DNA of 64,000 bases, taken from Gemmatimonadota bacterium (GTDB lineage Bacteria; Gemmatimonadota; Gemmatimonadetes; Gemmatimonadales; Gemmatimonadaceae). The stretch spans positions 31,639-95,638 of the forward strand of contig JAPLKU010000018.1 of the NCBI GenBank assembly GCA_026387935.1, read 5' to 3'. The notes below the pieces were generated by a model. That model saw nothing but the letters and a program-made list of their open reading frames with translations. It searched no databases and had not been told where the DNA came from. Made by a program: the position numbers and the translations under genes. Below, in pieces: positions 36,805 through 45,198 of the stretch (positions within the stretch are counted from its first letter, which is position 1; the number at the start of each line of letters is the position of its first letter).

Positions 36805-37848
36805 TCAGGCGGGCTGGCGGAGCGCCAGACCGATTGGGAGCATGAGGAGCGGTGCCACTTCGTCTGCGACTAGCGATTCCAGAGCGCCGTCACGAATCTG
36901 AAGTGAGGCCAAGGGATTGGCCTGTTCCACCGAGAGGCGCAGACGCGCACCGAGTGCGTCGGCAAGACCCGGAATCCGTGCGCCACCGCCGCAGACATAC
37001 ACGGCGCGGAGATTACTCGCCGACCGAGAGGACGAGGCGAGGAAGGCCACCGCACGTTCCACACCGACGGAGATTTCTTCGCCGCGACCTTCGATGACGG
37101 CATCGAGATCGGCCGAGCGGTCGTAGCTCTGGAGCAGGGCGGCCGCATGGTCCGCTCCAAGTCCACGGTCGCGCTGCAAATCTTCACGGAACCGGCGTGT
37201 GCCGACCGTAATGTCTCGTGTCAGAATCGGGACGCCGTCATCGAGAATGTTCACGTTCGTGACTTCGTGTCCGATATTCACCAGCGCCACCACCCCCTGC
37301 ATGGCGGCGGGATAGCTGCGCTTAAAGGCGTTGTGCAATGCGAACGCGTCCACATCCACGACGACTGGCGTGAGGCCGGCCTCGGTGAGTACGCGGAGCT
37401 TCGCCTCGACCAGCTCACGCTTGGCCGCGACCAGGATCACGTGCATTTCGGGAGAGTCGCCGTCCGGATCGAGAATCTGGAAGTCGAGTTCAATTGACTC
37501 CATATCGAAGGGGACGTGCTGCTCCGCTTCCCACCGCATGAGCTCGCGCGCCTGCTGTTCTTTCACTCGCTCGATCTGGATTTTCTTGATGATCACATCG
37601 CGACCACCAACGGCGGTGACGACATCCTTCGTGGTAACGCCGGCTGCGGCAAGCGTTGCGACAATGGCTTCCGAGACAATGCCCGGATCCATAATTTCGC
37701 CTTCGACGATGGCGTCAGCCAGGAGCGGCGTGATGACCACCCGCACGAGTTCAGGTTCAGCTTTGGCGTGATCGATCACGGCCACCTTTATGAGGCCGGA
37801 ACCGATATCGAGACCAACTGTGGTCTTGCTTCGTCCGAAAAGCGCCAT
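36805..37848 (-). CDS. pilM: PilM, actin-like pilus assembly ATPase
   Basis: 347 residues from the ATG at 37848 (MALFGRSKTTVGLDIGSGL). Actin/FtsA-like fold: phosphate-1 loop VGLDIGSGLIKVAVI, phosphate-2 region VVALVNIGHEVTNVNIL and adenosine loop YVCGGGARIPGLADAL. PilM sits in the cytoplasm, binds the N terminus of PilN and couples to the pilus motor. The longer frame to 37935 has no homology. It starts a separate unit: about 256 bp of non-coding DNA separate it from the minor-pilin genes. It is spaced 42 bp from pilN. Confidence 0.92.
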   Translation of the reverse strand: MALFGRSKTTVGLDIGSGLIKVAVIDHAKAEPELVRVVITPLLADAIVEGEIMDPGIVSEAIVATLAAAGVTTKDVVTAVGGRDVIIKKIQIERVKEQQARELMRWEAEQHVPFDMESIELDFQILDPDGDSPEMHVILVAAKRELVEAKLRVLTEAGLTPVVVDVDAFALHNAFKRSYPAAMQGVVALVNIGHEVTNVNILDDGVPILTRDITVGTRRFREDLQRDRGLGADHAAALLQSYDRSADLDAVIEGRGEEISVGVERAVAFLASSSRSASNLRAVYVCGGGARIPGLADALGARLRLSVEQANPLASLQIRDGALESLVADEVAPLLMLPIGLALRQPA

Positions 37849-38104
37849 GGCGAGACGGTCCCAGTGAACCCGCTTGAAACCACTGCCACCCGCGTGGTCT
37901 GACGAAGGCCCGAACGGCCACCGCTCCACGCTCAACCACCCAGATTCCCATCTTATAATTGGCGGATCGAAAAACTCTGCGTCCCGCCGTCATCAGGTTA
38001 ATAGATCGCAACTGCCGAACCACTTATACGAAGCACTATTACCTGCGTGCCACGAGTGGCGCAGCGGCGAAGTAACAGCGCGAGGGAGCCGCCGACCGGT
38101 CCCC
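37849..38104. other. pilM upstream region, likely promoter and leader
   Basis: Non-coding by appearance. On the pilM strand TATAAG (37952-37957) is a possible -10; a plus-strand TATAAT overlaps it. A GGGACGCAGAG string (about 37973-37983, minus strand) recalls the core of the GEMM-I c-di-GMP riboswitch, but the flanking helices do not match. I see no gene here. Confidence 0.4.
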
Positions 38105-38551
38105 TCAGGGGATCGGCACCCACCACGCAGATCGAGTGGGAATGATACGCAGGTCGCCCGCGGAGACCTGATCGGGTGATAACCTTCCCGTCGCTAGCCT
38201 CCCGGCAGAAACCCGAAGCCCGCCGTGCCTGGAATGCAGCACCACCAGAATGCGGACCATCGGTGGCAAAAGCAGCTGAACAGTCGTTTCGACGGAATCC
38301 GGTGCCGCAGACCCGTCGTGCGAGAGCACCGTGCCGGGCGCGAGGTGGAAGACAGCTGTGTCCAGCCGCGAGTCGAGCGCCTCGGCGAGCGCCGACTCTG
38401 CTGCTGCGCCGGCTCGAGCCAACTCAAAATCGGCCGACGCCGCGCGAAAGGTGGAGACCGCCCCGTCCACGATGAGCCCGATGGCGAGTGAAAACGCCAC
38501 CAGCACCACTATCGCGAGTGGCAGGGCAAAACCGCTGTGTGCCCTCTGCAT
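38105..38551 (-). CDS. PilX/GspK-like minor pilin
   Basis: 148 residues from ATG 38551. The start MQRAHSGFALPLAIVVLVAF is a class III (prepilin-type) signal: short basic leader, Gly before the cleavage site, then Phe and a long hydrophobic helix. Glu at +5 is absent, as in PilX/GspK tip pilins. The remainder is a small globular region rich in Ala, Leu and Arg. Third of three adjacent pilin-like genes; its start lies 13 bp after the stop of the gene before it. Confidence 0.7.
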   Translation of the reverse strand: MQRAHSGFALPLAIVVLVAFSLAIGLIVDGAVSTFRAASADFELARAGAAAESALAEALDSRLDTAVFHLAPGTVLSHDGSAAPDSVETTVQLLLPPMVRILVVLHSRHGGLRVSAGRLATGRLSPDQVSAGDLRIIPTRSAWWVPIP

Positions 38552-38564
38552 GGGGCGAAAGCGC

Positions 38565-39398
38565 TCAGGGGGGCGCGTTGGGTGGCCCATCGGGCGCGCT
38601 ACGGATAGCCACACTGAACTTGGAACGGACTGGCGCCGACACCGGCTTTACGGAGATCGTAATTACTCCTGGCGACAGCACAGCGAACGACAATCCGGTG
38701 TCGGCAAAAGACGCGAGGGGACCTGCGACTGGTTGCGCGCTGGAACAGCTCGCGTTCGCGCAGCGCCGGTAGCCGAGGGCCCAGGTCTTGTCACTGCTGC
38801 GGTGGAGGAACCATCGGGCACCACGGTAGAGGCGCACCGGCGCACCCGCGGAGACCGTTGCGGGCAACGTGCGGTTGAGCCGAAGCCGCGTAGTGGCGAT
38901 TGGCGCCAAACTGTCTGCGAGGGTTCGATAGCCACTCGTCGTCGCGCAACCGCCGCCGTTTGGCCGCGGCGAAACGGAATCCACCGCGGCAGCAAACCAG
39001 TACCCGGCGTTCGTGCTGTCCCAAGCGAGCAACAGGTCGCCGGTTTCAGGAAGCTGGCGCACATAGGTGAACGGCAGACCGGCGGATGTTGCCGCTCCCG
39101 GAAGCACGACGACGCTTCCCGATACCACGCACGCAACCGACGCCGCAATATGCGACTGGAGATCGAGCGCCGTATCGCCGCGGACGGCGACCGATTCGGG
39201 GAGCGCTGCTTCGATTTCAGCGGTGAGTATGCGCGCCACGTCCCGCGCGGCCTGCGTTGTCCGATCCGCCGTCGCATCGGCGCGTGTGCGCCGCTCGGCC
39301 GTCACCAGAAGCGAGATTCCGATAACGGCAGCGGCACCGGCGATCATCAGTGCGACCACCAGTTCGGCGAGCACGGCTCCCGTGCGACGAGTGGTCAT
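38565..39398 (-). CDS. PilW-like minor pilin
   Basis: 277 residues from ATG 39398. MTTRRTGAVLAELVVALMIA is a prepilin signal: Gly-Ala cleavage site, Glu at +5 of the mature protein, then a hydrophobic helix. The body (about 250 residues) contains ADRTTQAARDVARILTAE, a pattern seen in PilW/PulJ-type pilins, and four Cys residues in CAT, RRCANASC that may form disulfides. The ATG overlaps the stop of the PilV-like gene by 4 nt. Confidence 0.78.
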   Translation of the reverse strand: MTTRRTGAVLAELVVALMIAGAAAVIGISLLVTAERRTRADATADRTTQAARDVARILTAEIEAALPESVAVRGDTALDLQSHIAASVACVVSGSVVVLPGAATSAGLPFTYVRQLPETGDLLLAWDSTNAGYWFAAAVDSVSPRPNGGGCATTSGYRTLADSLAPIATTRLRLNRTLPATVSAGAPVRLYRGARWFLHRSSDKTWALGYRRCANASCSSAQPVAGPLASFADTGLSFAVLSPGVITISVKPVSAPVRSKFSVAIRSAPDGPPNAPP

Positions 39399-39742
39399 CG
39401 CCGGCAGGCCACCGCGCCAAACAGGTGGACCGTTGCGATCGGCGGACCGGCGATGGTATCGGCATAGATCCATGCGGCGCCAGCGCGTTGCGCGCCCCAG
39501 TGTTCCGTGAGTGTGTGACTCGCCGTCGCGCCGGACGTATCCGCGGCGGAGCAGCCACGAGCGCCGAGCGTTGCAACCCGGCCGACGGTGAGTTCAGCCG
39601 CCCCCGTCCGCGCCGCAGCGCGCTGCCGAAGTGTGCCGCTGGCCGCCAGGGATAGCGCGAGCGCAGCACTAGCGAGGCCAACAATCGTCGCGGCGACGAG
39701 GGCCTCGACGATCGTGAATGCGGAGCGGAGCGTGTGTGGCAT
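39395..39742 (-). CDS. PilV/GspI-like minor pilin
   Basis: 115 residues. The N terminus MPHTLRSAFTIVEALVAATI is prepilin-like: basic leader, then FTIVEALVA with Glu at +5 and a hydrophobic helix. The residue before the cleavage site is Ala where Gly is nearly universal, so processing by prepilin peptidase may be weaker. The rest is Ala/Gly rich with a pair of Cys residues (about 64 and 113). First gene of the pilV-W-X-like set, overlapping the next by 4 nt (ATGA). Confidence 0.75.
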   Translation of the reverse strand: MPHTLRSAFTIVEALVAATIVGLASAALALSLAASGTLRQRAAARTGAAELTVGRVATLGARGCSAADTSGATASHTLTEHWGAQRAGAAWIYADTIAGPPIATVHLFGAVACRR

Positions 39743-39799
39743 CGGGTGGCTAGTATGCCGCGCTGTAGCGCGGCGGCCATCACCGATTTCCCGCAGTGT

Positions 39800-40703
39800 C
39801 TACCGGTTCACCGCATCCGGGTGGACGGGAAGGACGATATGAAACGCGGCACCGCCTTCGCGCGACTTCTGCGCCCAGACGATTCCGTGCATCGAGTCGA
39901 CCACGCGACGCACGACTGTGAGGCCGAGCCCCACGCCGTCGTCAGCGGCACGCGAGGCGAAGAAGGGCTCGAAGATCTTCTCGAGATTCCCGTGGTGGAA
40001 TCCATGGCCCGAATCGGCCACGACGATCTTCACGACTTCTTCCACGTCGAGTGAACCCAGCCACTGCTGAGCTTGTCGTCGGAGCGCCGCGGGTGGACTA
40101 TGCGACCCTCATTCTCGTCCGTGCGGCGCTTGGCATCGGCGATGAGCGCTTCGCGATTGAACGGTTCGGCCCAGATGACGAGGCGTCTGCCTTCGGGCAT
40201 CGCCGCTGCGGCATTCAGCACGAGGTTCGCGATGGCCTGCTCAAGTTCGAGCGCCGTGCCGCGGGTCGGCTTTGGCGCGGCCGAGACCTGCAGGTCCACC
40301 ACCATGCGCTTGAGTGCGCCCTGGTCGCTGAGAAAACCACAGCGTTTCCTGAACGGCGGCATTCAGGTCGGCCCCACTTTCCGACGGCTCCTTGGGGCGA
40401 ACGAAATCCATAAAGCCGTCGCGCAGTTTTACGATGCCGAAAGCTTCGCGCTGCAGTGATGCCACGGTGCGCTTGAGGTCCGCGGAGACCTTTCCTTCGA
40501 GGGTGTGGGCCTAGTTTACGATCGCCGACACCGTATTGCCCAGTTCGTGCAACAGCATGGCGACCAGTCGCCCGGCGCTGGCCAGCCGTTCCGACTGGAC
40601 GTGCTGTTCGGCGACCTCTGTTCGAAGCCGTTCCAGCTCTACAACGGCGTCGGGGAGGTTGTCGGGGGTGTGGTGGGGGCGTTGAGATATTGGGATGAGA
40701 AGA
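39800..40703 (-). pseudogene. Degraded sensor histidine kinase
   Basis: Kinase sequence in one frame with three lesions. The dimerisation part reads VELERLRTEV, AGRLVAMLLHELGNTVSAIV (phospho-His H) and then hits TAG at 40511-40513, where a Tyr would be usual, before continuing AHTLEGKV. A four-A run at 40333-40336 (plus strand) holds one extra base; the ATPase N-box ELEQAIANLVLNAAAAMPEG follows in the shifted frame. Near 40064-40074 one base is missing, restoring the original frame for VADSGHGFHHGNLEKIFEPF and GVGLGLTVVRRVV to the stop. No start or sensor domain is visible. Same strand as the pilus genes; perhaps once a PilS-like partner of the regulator at 45195. Confidence 0.82.
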
Positions 40704-40734
40704 GCGGGCCGGACAATCTGGTCGTCCGGCCCGC
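40704..40734 (-). terminator. Hairpin terminator after the glycosyl-transfer genes
   Basis: GCGGGCCGGAC (40704-40714) and its exact complement GTCCGGCCCGC (40724-40734) make an 11-bp stem with a 9-nt loop. On the minus strand it is followed by the pyrimidine-rich TCTTCTC. It would end the transcript of the gene at 40963-42768 and lies at the front of the kinase remnant. Confidence 0.55.
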
Positions 40735-40793
40735 GTGGCTCACGAACTGAACTTCAAGCGGAAACCTGCTAGCAGGTGGGAACGCCTTCGTTC

Positions 40794-40859
40794 AGGTGGC
40801 CGTGCCGCCGATCCACTTATCTCAGAAGGTGGCCGTGCCGCCGATCCACTTATCTCAGA
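40794..40859. repeat. Perfect 33-bp tandem duplication
   Basis: A 33-bp unit beginning AGGTGGCCGTGCCGCCGATC and ending CACTTATCTCAGA occurs at 40794-40826 and again without change at 40827-40859. No spacer or CRISPR-like layout. It lies in the non-coding gap between the kinase remnant and the glycosyltransferase gene; the exact match suggests a recent event. Confidence 0.85.
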
Positions 40860-40946
40860 CCGAAAACCTGATCAGATTAGCGGAGCCACTTCTCTTGCCA
40901 AGCCGCAGGATCGCGCGTTACACGTTGCGATATAACGACTTAGTAA

Positions 40947-41004
40947 GGGAATCACAGGCCGCTCAGTGGGGCCTTGCAGCGCTCGATTGCATTTTGTGAT
41001 TCCC
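40947..41004. repeat. 10-bp inverted repeat spanning a gene end
   Basis: GGGAATCACA (40947-40956) and TGTGATTCCC (40995-41004) are exact complements 38 nt apart, straddling the stop codon of the TMTC-like gene. It may be a terminal-repeat remnant of a small element or a termination structure; nothing inside identifies it. Confidence 0.4.
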
Positions 41005-42768
41005 CGGAAGGACGGGACTCGCTTCGGTAAAGATGATTTGGCGGTCGCGCCGGAGGACGCGGGGCTTCTTTCCCCAACGGTTTGCGCCATCGAGGCTGTC
41101 GGTCGCCACAAGGGCGCTGTCCGCCTTTTCGATCATGTACTCAAACGCCGTCCGGTAGGCGCTGTCGGCGATCGCGATGCGGGCTTCGGTGCGTGCCTGC
41201 TTGAAGTGGGCGATTTCCAGATAGCAGGCGCTCAGCCCAACCCGCGAAAAGGGGAGCGCCGGTTCGATCGCCAGCGCCTGCTTATATAACGGAATCGCGG
41301 CCGGACAGATGTGTGCTTCCCGATATTTGTGTGCGAGATCCTGATACACGCCGAAGTAACCGGGAAAGAGCGCGATGGCGTACCGCCATTCGAGTTCCGC
41401 CTGGCCGGCACGATGCTCTTCCCACAGCATTCCACCGTTGGCGTAGTGCGCCTTGAAGCTCATCGGCGCGTCGGCCACCAGCGCGCGGAACACCGTGTTC
41501 GAATCCATCCAGACCCGCTGTCGTTCGGCGCTCCACGACGCGCCGGCGGTCAGCAGAACGGCGAGTACGCCCACCGCGGAGATGCGTACGCTGCGCTGGC
41601 TCTCCGCGAGCCGCCCCACGAACCAGGGCACGAGACTGGCGCCAGCAAGGACGACACCGACACTCGGGAGGAACAACGTGCGTTCGGCAATCAGAATGCC
41701 GGTGGGCAGCAGGATGTTTGCAACCGGCGCCACCGTGATCGCGACCCAGGCAAGTCCGAAAGTGACGAGCGGAAAGCGCCGTGCCGAAATGAGCGCGAGA
41801 ATCACCAGGCACAGGAGGAGGAGTGCACCACTCGTATGCTCCGGCGCCGGCGATGGCAGCACCGGCACATGGCGCGGCGAGTAGTCCGCATAGAGATTCG
41901 CGGGCCAGACGAGAATGCGCGCGAATTCCGGAGCGAGGGCGAGCATGACCCAGGAGCGCTGCCGTATCGTGAGGTTACGCAGTGCGGGATGCTCGACGTC
42001 ACCACCAATCTCGCCGGTGACCAGCACGCGAATCGCGAGGAAAACGGTCGCCAGCAGGCCGATCCAGAGGCAGAGCGTGACCAGCTCGTCGAGCCGCGCT
42101 CGCCATGGACGGGAGTCGGATACGATGCACGCTTCGGCGATAACGAGGAGCGCCGGCAACACGATGGCGTTTTCCTTGAACATCATCCCGGCGAAATAGA
42201 GCCCGGCCATGATGATGCCGCTCCGCCGATCGAGCGGTGCGCCGCCGCGGCGGGCGCGGAGGAAAACCGTGAGCGCGGCAATCAGCAGTCCGCTGCTCCA
42301 CAGCTCCGCCTGGCCGACGACGTTGCCCACCGCCTCGACATGTGCGGGATGCACCGCAAAGAGTGCGGCCGCGACCCAGGCGGCGGACCGCGGCAGGACT
42401 TCGATGGCGAGCGCGTAGACGAGCGCGCTCACCGCCGCGTACAACATGACGTTCATCGCATGGAAGAGCAGCGGCGACTGGCTGCCGGCAAACCATTCGA
42501 GCTGGTACGCCAGAATCGTGAATGGGCGGTAGAGCGCCGCGCCACGGATTGCGGGCCAGTAGGTGTCGTTGAACACCTCCCACCAGCGCGCGAGATCGTG
42601 CACGTTTGCGTTGTCAACAATGATCCAGCGGTCGTCGTACGCGAACCCGTTCGCGAGACTCGTGACCGACGCGAGCAGCGCCAGCGCGATGATGGCGAGG
42701 ACGGGGCCGTCGTGCGAGCGCGGGTCCGACGCGTCGCGGGTGAACCGGACTGCGCCGGGCTCAGGCAA
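40963..42768 (-). CDS. TMTC-like membrane mannosyltransferase with C-terminal TPRs
   Basis: About 600 residues. Many hydrophobic helices; the luminal loop after helix 1 has the DDRWIIVDN Asp pair, and FAVHPAHVEAVGNVVGQAE and NLYADYSP correspond to blocks in TMTC/DUF1736 proteins, which transfer mannose to protein Ser/Thr from a polyprenyl-phosphate sugar. The C-terminal 150 residues are TPR repeats (YANGGMLWEEHRAGQAELEW, LYKQALAIEPALPFSRVGLS). The start is uncertain: TTG at 42768 overlaps the DPM-like gene by 8 nt; the ATG at 42921 lies inside that gene. Probable acceptor: an envelope protein, possibly pilin, by neighbourhood only. Confidence 0.75.
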   Translation of the reverse strand: MPEPGAVRFTRDASDPRSHDGPVLAIIALALLASVTSLANGFAYDDRWIIVDNANVHDLARWWEVFNDTYWPAIRGAALYRPFTILAYQLEWFAGSQSPLLFHAMNVMLYAAVSALVYALAIEVLPRSAAWVAAALFAVHPAHVEAVGNVVGQAELWSSGLLIAALTVFLRARRGGAPLDRRSGIIMAGLYFAGMMFKENAIVLPALLVIAEACIVSDSRPWRARLDELVTLCLWIGLLATVFLAIRVLVTGEIGGDVEHPALRNLTIRQRSWVMLALAPEFARILVWPANLYADYSPRHVPVLPSPAPEHTSGALLLLCLVILALISARRFPLVTFGLAWVAITVAPVANILLPTGILIAERTLFLPSVGVVLAGASLVPWFVGRLAESQRSVRISAVGVLAVLLTAGASWSAERQRVWMDSNTVFRALVADAPMSFKAHYANGGMLWEEHRAGQAELEWRYAIALFPGYFGVYQDLAHKYREAHICPAAIPLYKQALAIEPALPFSRVGLSACYLEIAHFKQARTEARIAIADSAYRTAFEYMIEKADSALVATDSLDGANRWGKKPRVLRRDRQIIFTEASPVLPGNHKMQSSAARPH

Positions 42769-43570
42769 AGAGATTGAACTTGATGATATGCCAGATGGCC
42801 GCGACACCATCCTTCCAGCCGATTTTCTTGCCCTCGGCGTAGGTACGGCCTGAGTACGAGATCGGCACCTCGAAAATGCGCACCTTGCTCCTGGCGAGAC
42901 GTGCGGTGACTTCGGGTTCAAACCCGAACCGATCCGAGGTGAGCACCAGCGACCTCGCGACTTCGCCGCGGATGGCCTTATAGCATGTCTCCATATCCGT
43001 GAGGTTCAGATTGGTCAGCATGTTGCTGAACAACGTGAGTACGGTATTGCCGACGGAGTGCCAGAAATAGAGCACGCGGTGCGGTCCGCCGAGGAACCGT
43101 GAGCCGAAGACGGCGTCGGCGCGGCCGTCAACGATGGGATCGAGCAGCGTCGGCCAGTCGGACGGGTCGTACTCCAGATCGGCGTCCTGCACGATGATGA
43201 CGTTGCCCGTGCTCACGGCGAGCGCGGTGCGAATCGCCGCGCCCTTTCCGCGATTCACTTCATGGAAGATGAGCACGTCGATGGTCCCGGCGGCCTTCAT
43301 GGCGCGGAGGATGTCGGCCGTGCCGTCGCTCGAGCAATCGTCCACGCAAATGATCTGCTTGTGCACGGGCACGGTGCGCACCTGCGTGACGATCGTGTCG
43401 ATCGTCGCGCGTTCGTTGTACACCGGGATCAGCACGGAGAGCACGAGCTCGCCCGGCGCGATCGGCGTGCGGCCGCGCAGCTTGGGCGGTGCCTCAATAC
43501 CGGCGGGCGGTGTGCGCATGGCAGGCACGGGCCCGCTCGGCCTTGGACGGTCTGGCGTCGGTGCAGTCAT
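42761..43570 (-). CDS. GT2 glycosyltransferase, polyprenyl-phosphate mannosyltransferase-like
   Basis: 269 residues. GT-A fold of the DPM1/GtrB type: LSVLIPVYNERATIDTIV, CVDDCSSDGTADIL, NRGKGAAIRTAL, the metal-binding VQDADLEYDPSDW, and GFEPEVTARLAR. No C-terminal membrane helices are present, so the enzyme is like the soluble or peripheral DPM1 group. It would make a lipid-linked mannose (or related sugar) on the cytoplasmic face for use by membrane mannosyltransferases encoded on either side. A Pro-rich leader of about 40 residues precedes the domain. Confidence 0.87.
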   Translation of the reverse strand: MTAPTPDRPRPSGPVPAMRTPPAGIEAPPKLRGRTPIAPGELVLSVLIPVYNERATIDTIVTQVRTVPVHKQIICVDDCSSDGTADILRAMKAAGTIDVLIFHEVNRGKGAAIRTALAVSTGNVIIVQDADLEYDPSDWPTLLDPIVDGRADAVFGSRFLGGPHRVLYFWHSVGNTVLTLFSNMLTNLNLTDMETCYKAIRGEVARSLVLTSDRFGFEPEVTARLARSKVRIFEVPISYSGRTYAEGKKIGWKDGVAAIWHIIKFNLFA

Positions 43571-43617
43571 CGGCGAGAAATAGTCATGGGTTCGTTGCGT
43601 CTGCCGGTATTGACGAT

Positions 43618-45198
43618 TCAGCGACCGCGATCAACGCGGTACGCCACCCCGCCACCGGGGAGGGTATCGATCGGAATCAGTCGTGGGAAATCGGGTCCGT
43701 CTTGCAGCAGCGCCGCGGCGTCCTGCGCAGCCGCTGCAGCGGACAACACCGCAAAGTCTGCGCCGCCGGCCAAGATCAGGCGCCGGAGATCATCCGCACC
43801 CTGCTGGACAGGGGTACCGGCGAGGTATTCGTCAGGCGAGAGAATGTGCACCGGCACGACGCGCCGCCCAGTGTAGAGATGGATGAGCGGTTCTCCATCG
43901 CAGGCGATGACGGCCTCCATCGGCGTACGCGCCCGCACCCAGTCGACGACCGGGGCGAGACGCTCGGCGTTTCGTCGCTGGGCAAGATCGGCCCATCCTC
44001 GCGAAATGCCGCGCCCCGTGTAGAACGCGCCACCAGTGCAGGCGAGCAGGGCCACGCCGACCAAGACATATGCCGCGACGGCTTCACCGCGGGGCGCACC
44101 GGGGCGGCGCGCCAGACGCCACGCTTCAGTCGCACCCACCGCGAGCACGATTCCCACCAGCGGCCAAACCGCCCATGCAAAGCGGTCGGGCGCGTAAGGC
44201 CACACCACGATCAACGCGGCGTAGGCAATCATGAAGAGTACGAGCGTGGTCGCCCGCCGCCACGCGGCGATGAGGCCGAGCGCTCCGACCACGGCAATTA
44301 ACGCGACGAGCAATGGACGGAGTTCGCGAACCCCAATGGGAAAGAACACAATCGCCACGGTGTTTTCGAGCGACGTGATGTTCTGCCGCGCGATGGCCGC
44401 AACAAACGACGCCCCACGTTGGCGCACGGCATCGGCAAACCAGGGCAGGTAGGGTCCGTAGTTGCCGCGCAGCGGCTCGGCGAGTTCCGAAGCGTGAAGG
44501 CCCGACCAGAGTTGCCAGGGCAACAGTACGAGCACAGCGGCAGCGGTGGCGAGCGCAGCCTCACGTGGCCGGCGCGCGAGCAGCAGCGCGACGACGGTCG
44601 CGGGGATGAGCACGAGCCCCGTACTGCGCACCAGCGCGCCAATCCCGACAATAACTCCACCCATCACGGCCGAACGCCATCCTCCGGATCGCGCGGCGCG
44701 GTCGGTCGCGAAGAACGCGCAGATGAGGACACAGAAGAACATCGGCTCGGCGAAGAGCACGCTGGCGAGCACGAGCACCGGCAGGAGGAGCGAGAAGCTC
44801 GTCGTCGCGATGGCGGCGACCACCGGATGCAGGCGAAGCGTGCGGATCGCGTAGGCGCAGGCGAGCGCCGAACCAGTCGCGGCGAGCACCGGATTGAGGA
44901 CGCGAAACCAACTCATATTCGCCGGAAAATCCGGCGCGACGGCCCAGACCAGCGCCAACAGTGCCGGCCAAAGCGGCGGGAAGTGCACGGCCGCAGGCGA
45001 GCCCGGCAGGTTGGCAAATCGATAGCCCTCGCCAAGCGCGAGGGATCGCGCGCTCACCAGGTACACACCATCGTCCCAGAACACGCCCGCAGGCTGCGGC
45101 GTGAACACTGCGATGACGACCGTGAATACGGTGATTGCGGTAACCAGCGGAGCCCACGTGTCGGCGGACGACCACGGCGCGCTGCCGAACAACTTCAC
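43618..45198 (-). CDS. GT-C membrane glycosyltransferase (GT39/ArnT-like)
   Basis: 526 residues with about 11 hydrophobic helices. The first luminal loop has the GVFWDDGVYLVSARSLALGE acidic pair and the FANLPGSPAAVHFPPLWPAL segment typical of GT-C (PMT/ArnT-like) enzymes, which take sugar from a lipid carrier. The C-terminal soluble region contains VDWVRARTPMEAVIACDGEP and a YTGRRVVPVHI strand. The ATG overlaps the stop of the NtrC-type fragment by 4 nt. It probably forms a lipid-linked glycosylation pathway with the DPM-like and TMTC-like genes downstream. Acceptor unknown. Confidence 0.78.
   Translation of the reverse strand: MKLFGSAPWSSADTWAPLVTAITVFTVVIAVFTPQPAGVFWDDGVYLVSARSLALGEGYRFANLPGSPAAVHFPPLWPALLALVWAVAPDFPANMSWFRVLNPVLAATGSALACAYAIRTLRLHPVVAAIATTSFSLLLPVLVLASVLFAEPMFFCVLICAFFATDRAARSGGWRSAVMGGVIVGIGALVRSTGLVLIPATVVALLLARRPREAALATAAAVLVLLPWQLWSGLHASELAEPLRGNYGPYLPWFADAVRQRGASFVAAIARQNITSLENTVAIVFFPIGVRELRPLLVALIAVVGALGLIAAWRRATTLVLFMIAYAALIVVWPYAPDRFAWAVWPLVGIVLAVGATEAWRLARRPGAPRGEAVAAYVLVGVALLACTGGAFYTGRGISRGWADLAQRRNAERLAPVVDWVRARTPMEAVIACDGEPLIHLYTGRRVVPVHILSPDEYLAGTPVQQGADDLRRLILAGGADFAVLSAAAAAQDAAALLQDGPDFPRLIPIDTLPGGGVAYRVDRGR

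Noticed and set aside
37849..38104. GEMM-I c-di-GMP riboswitch before pilM, suggested by GGGACGCAGAG and by GEMM's known place before pilus operons.
   Set aside because: The tetraloop/receptor helices and the GGUAGCGGGG side could not be aligned. A covariance-model search would settle it.
40794..40859. CRISPR array.
   Set aside because: Two direct copies with no spacer between; no cas genes.
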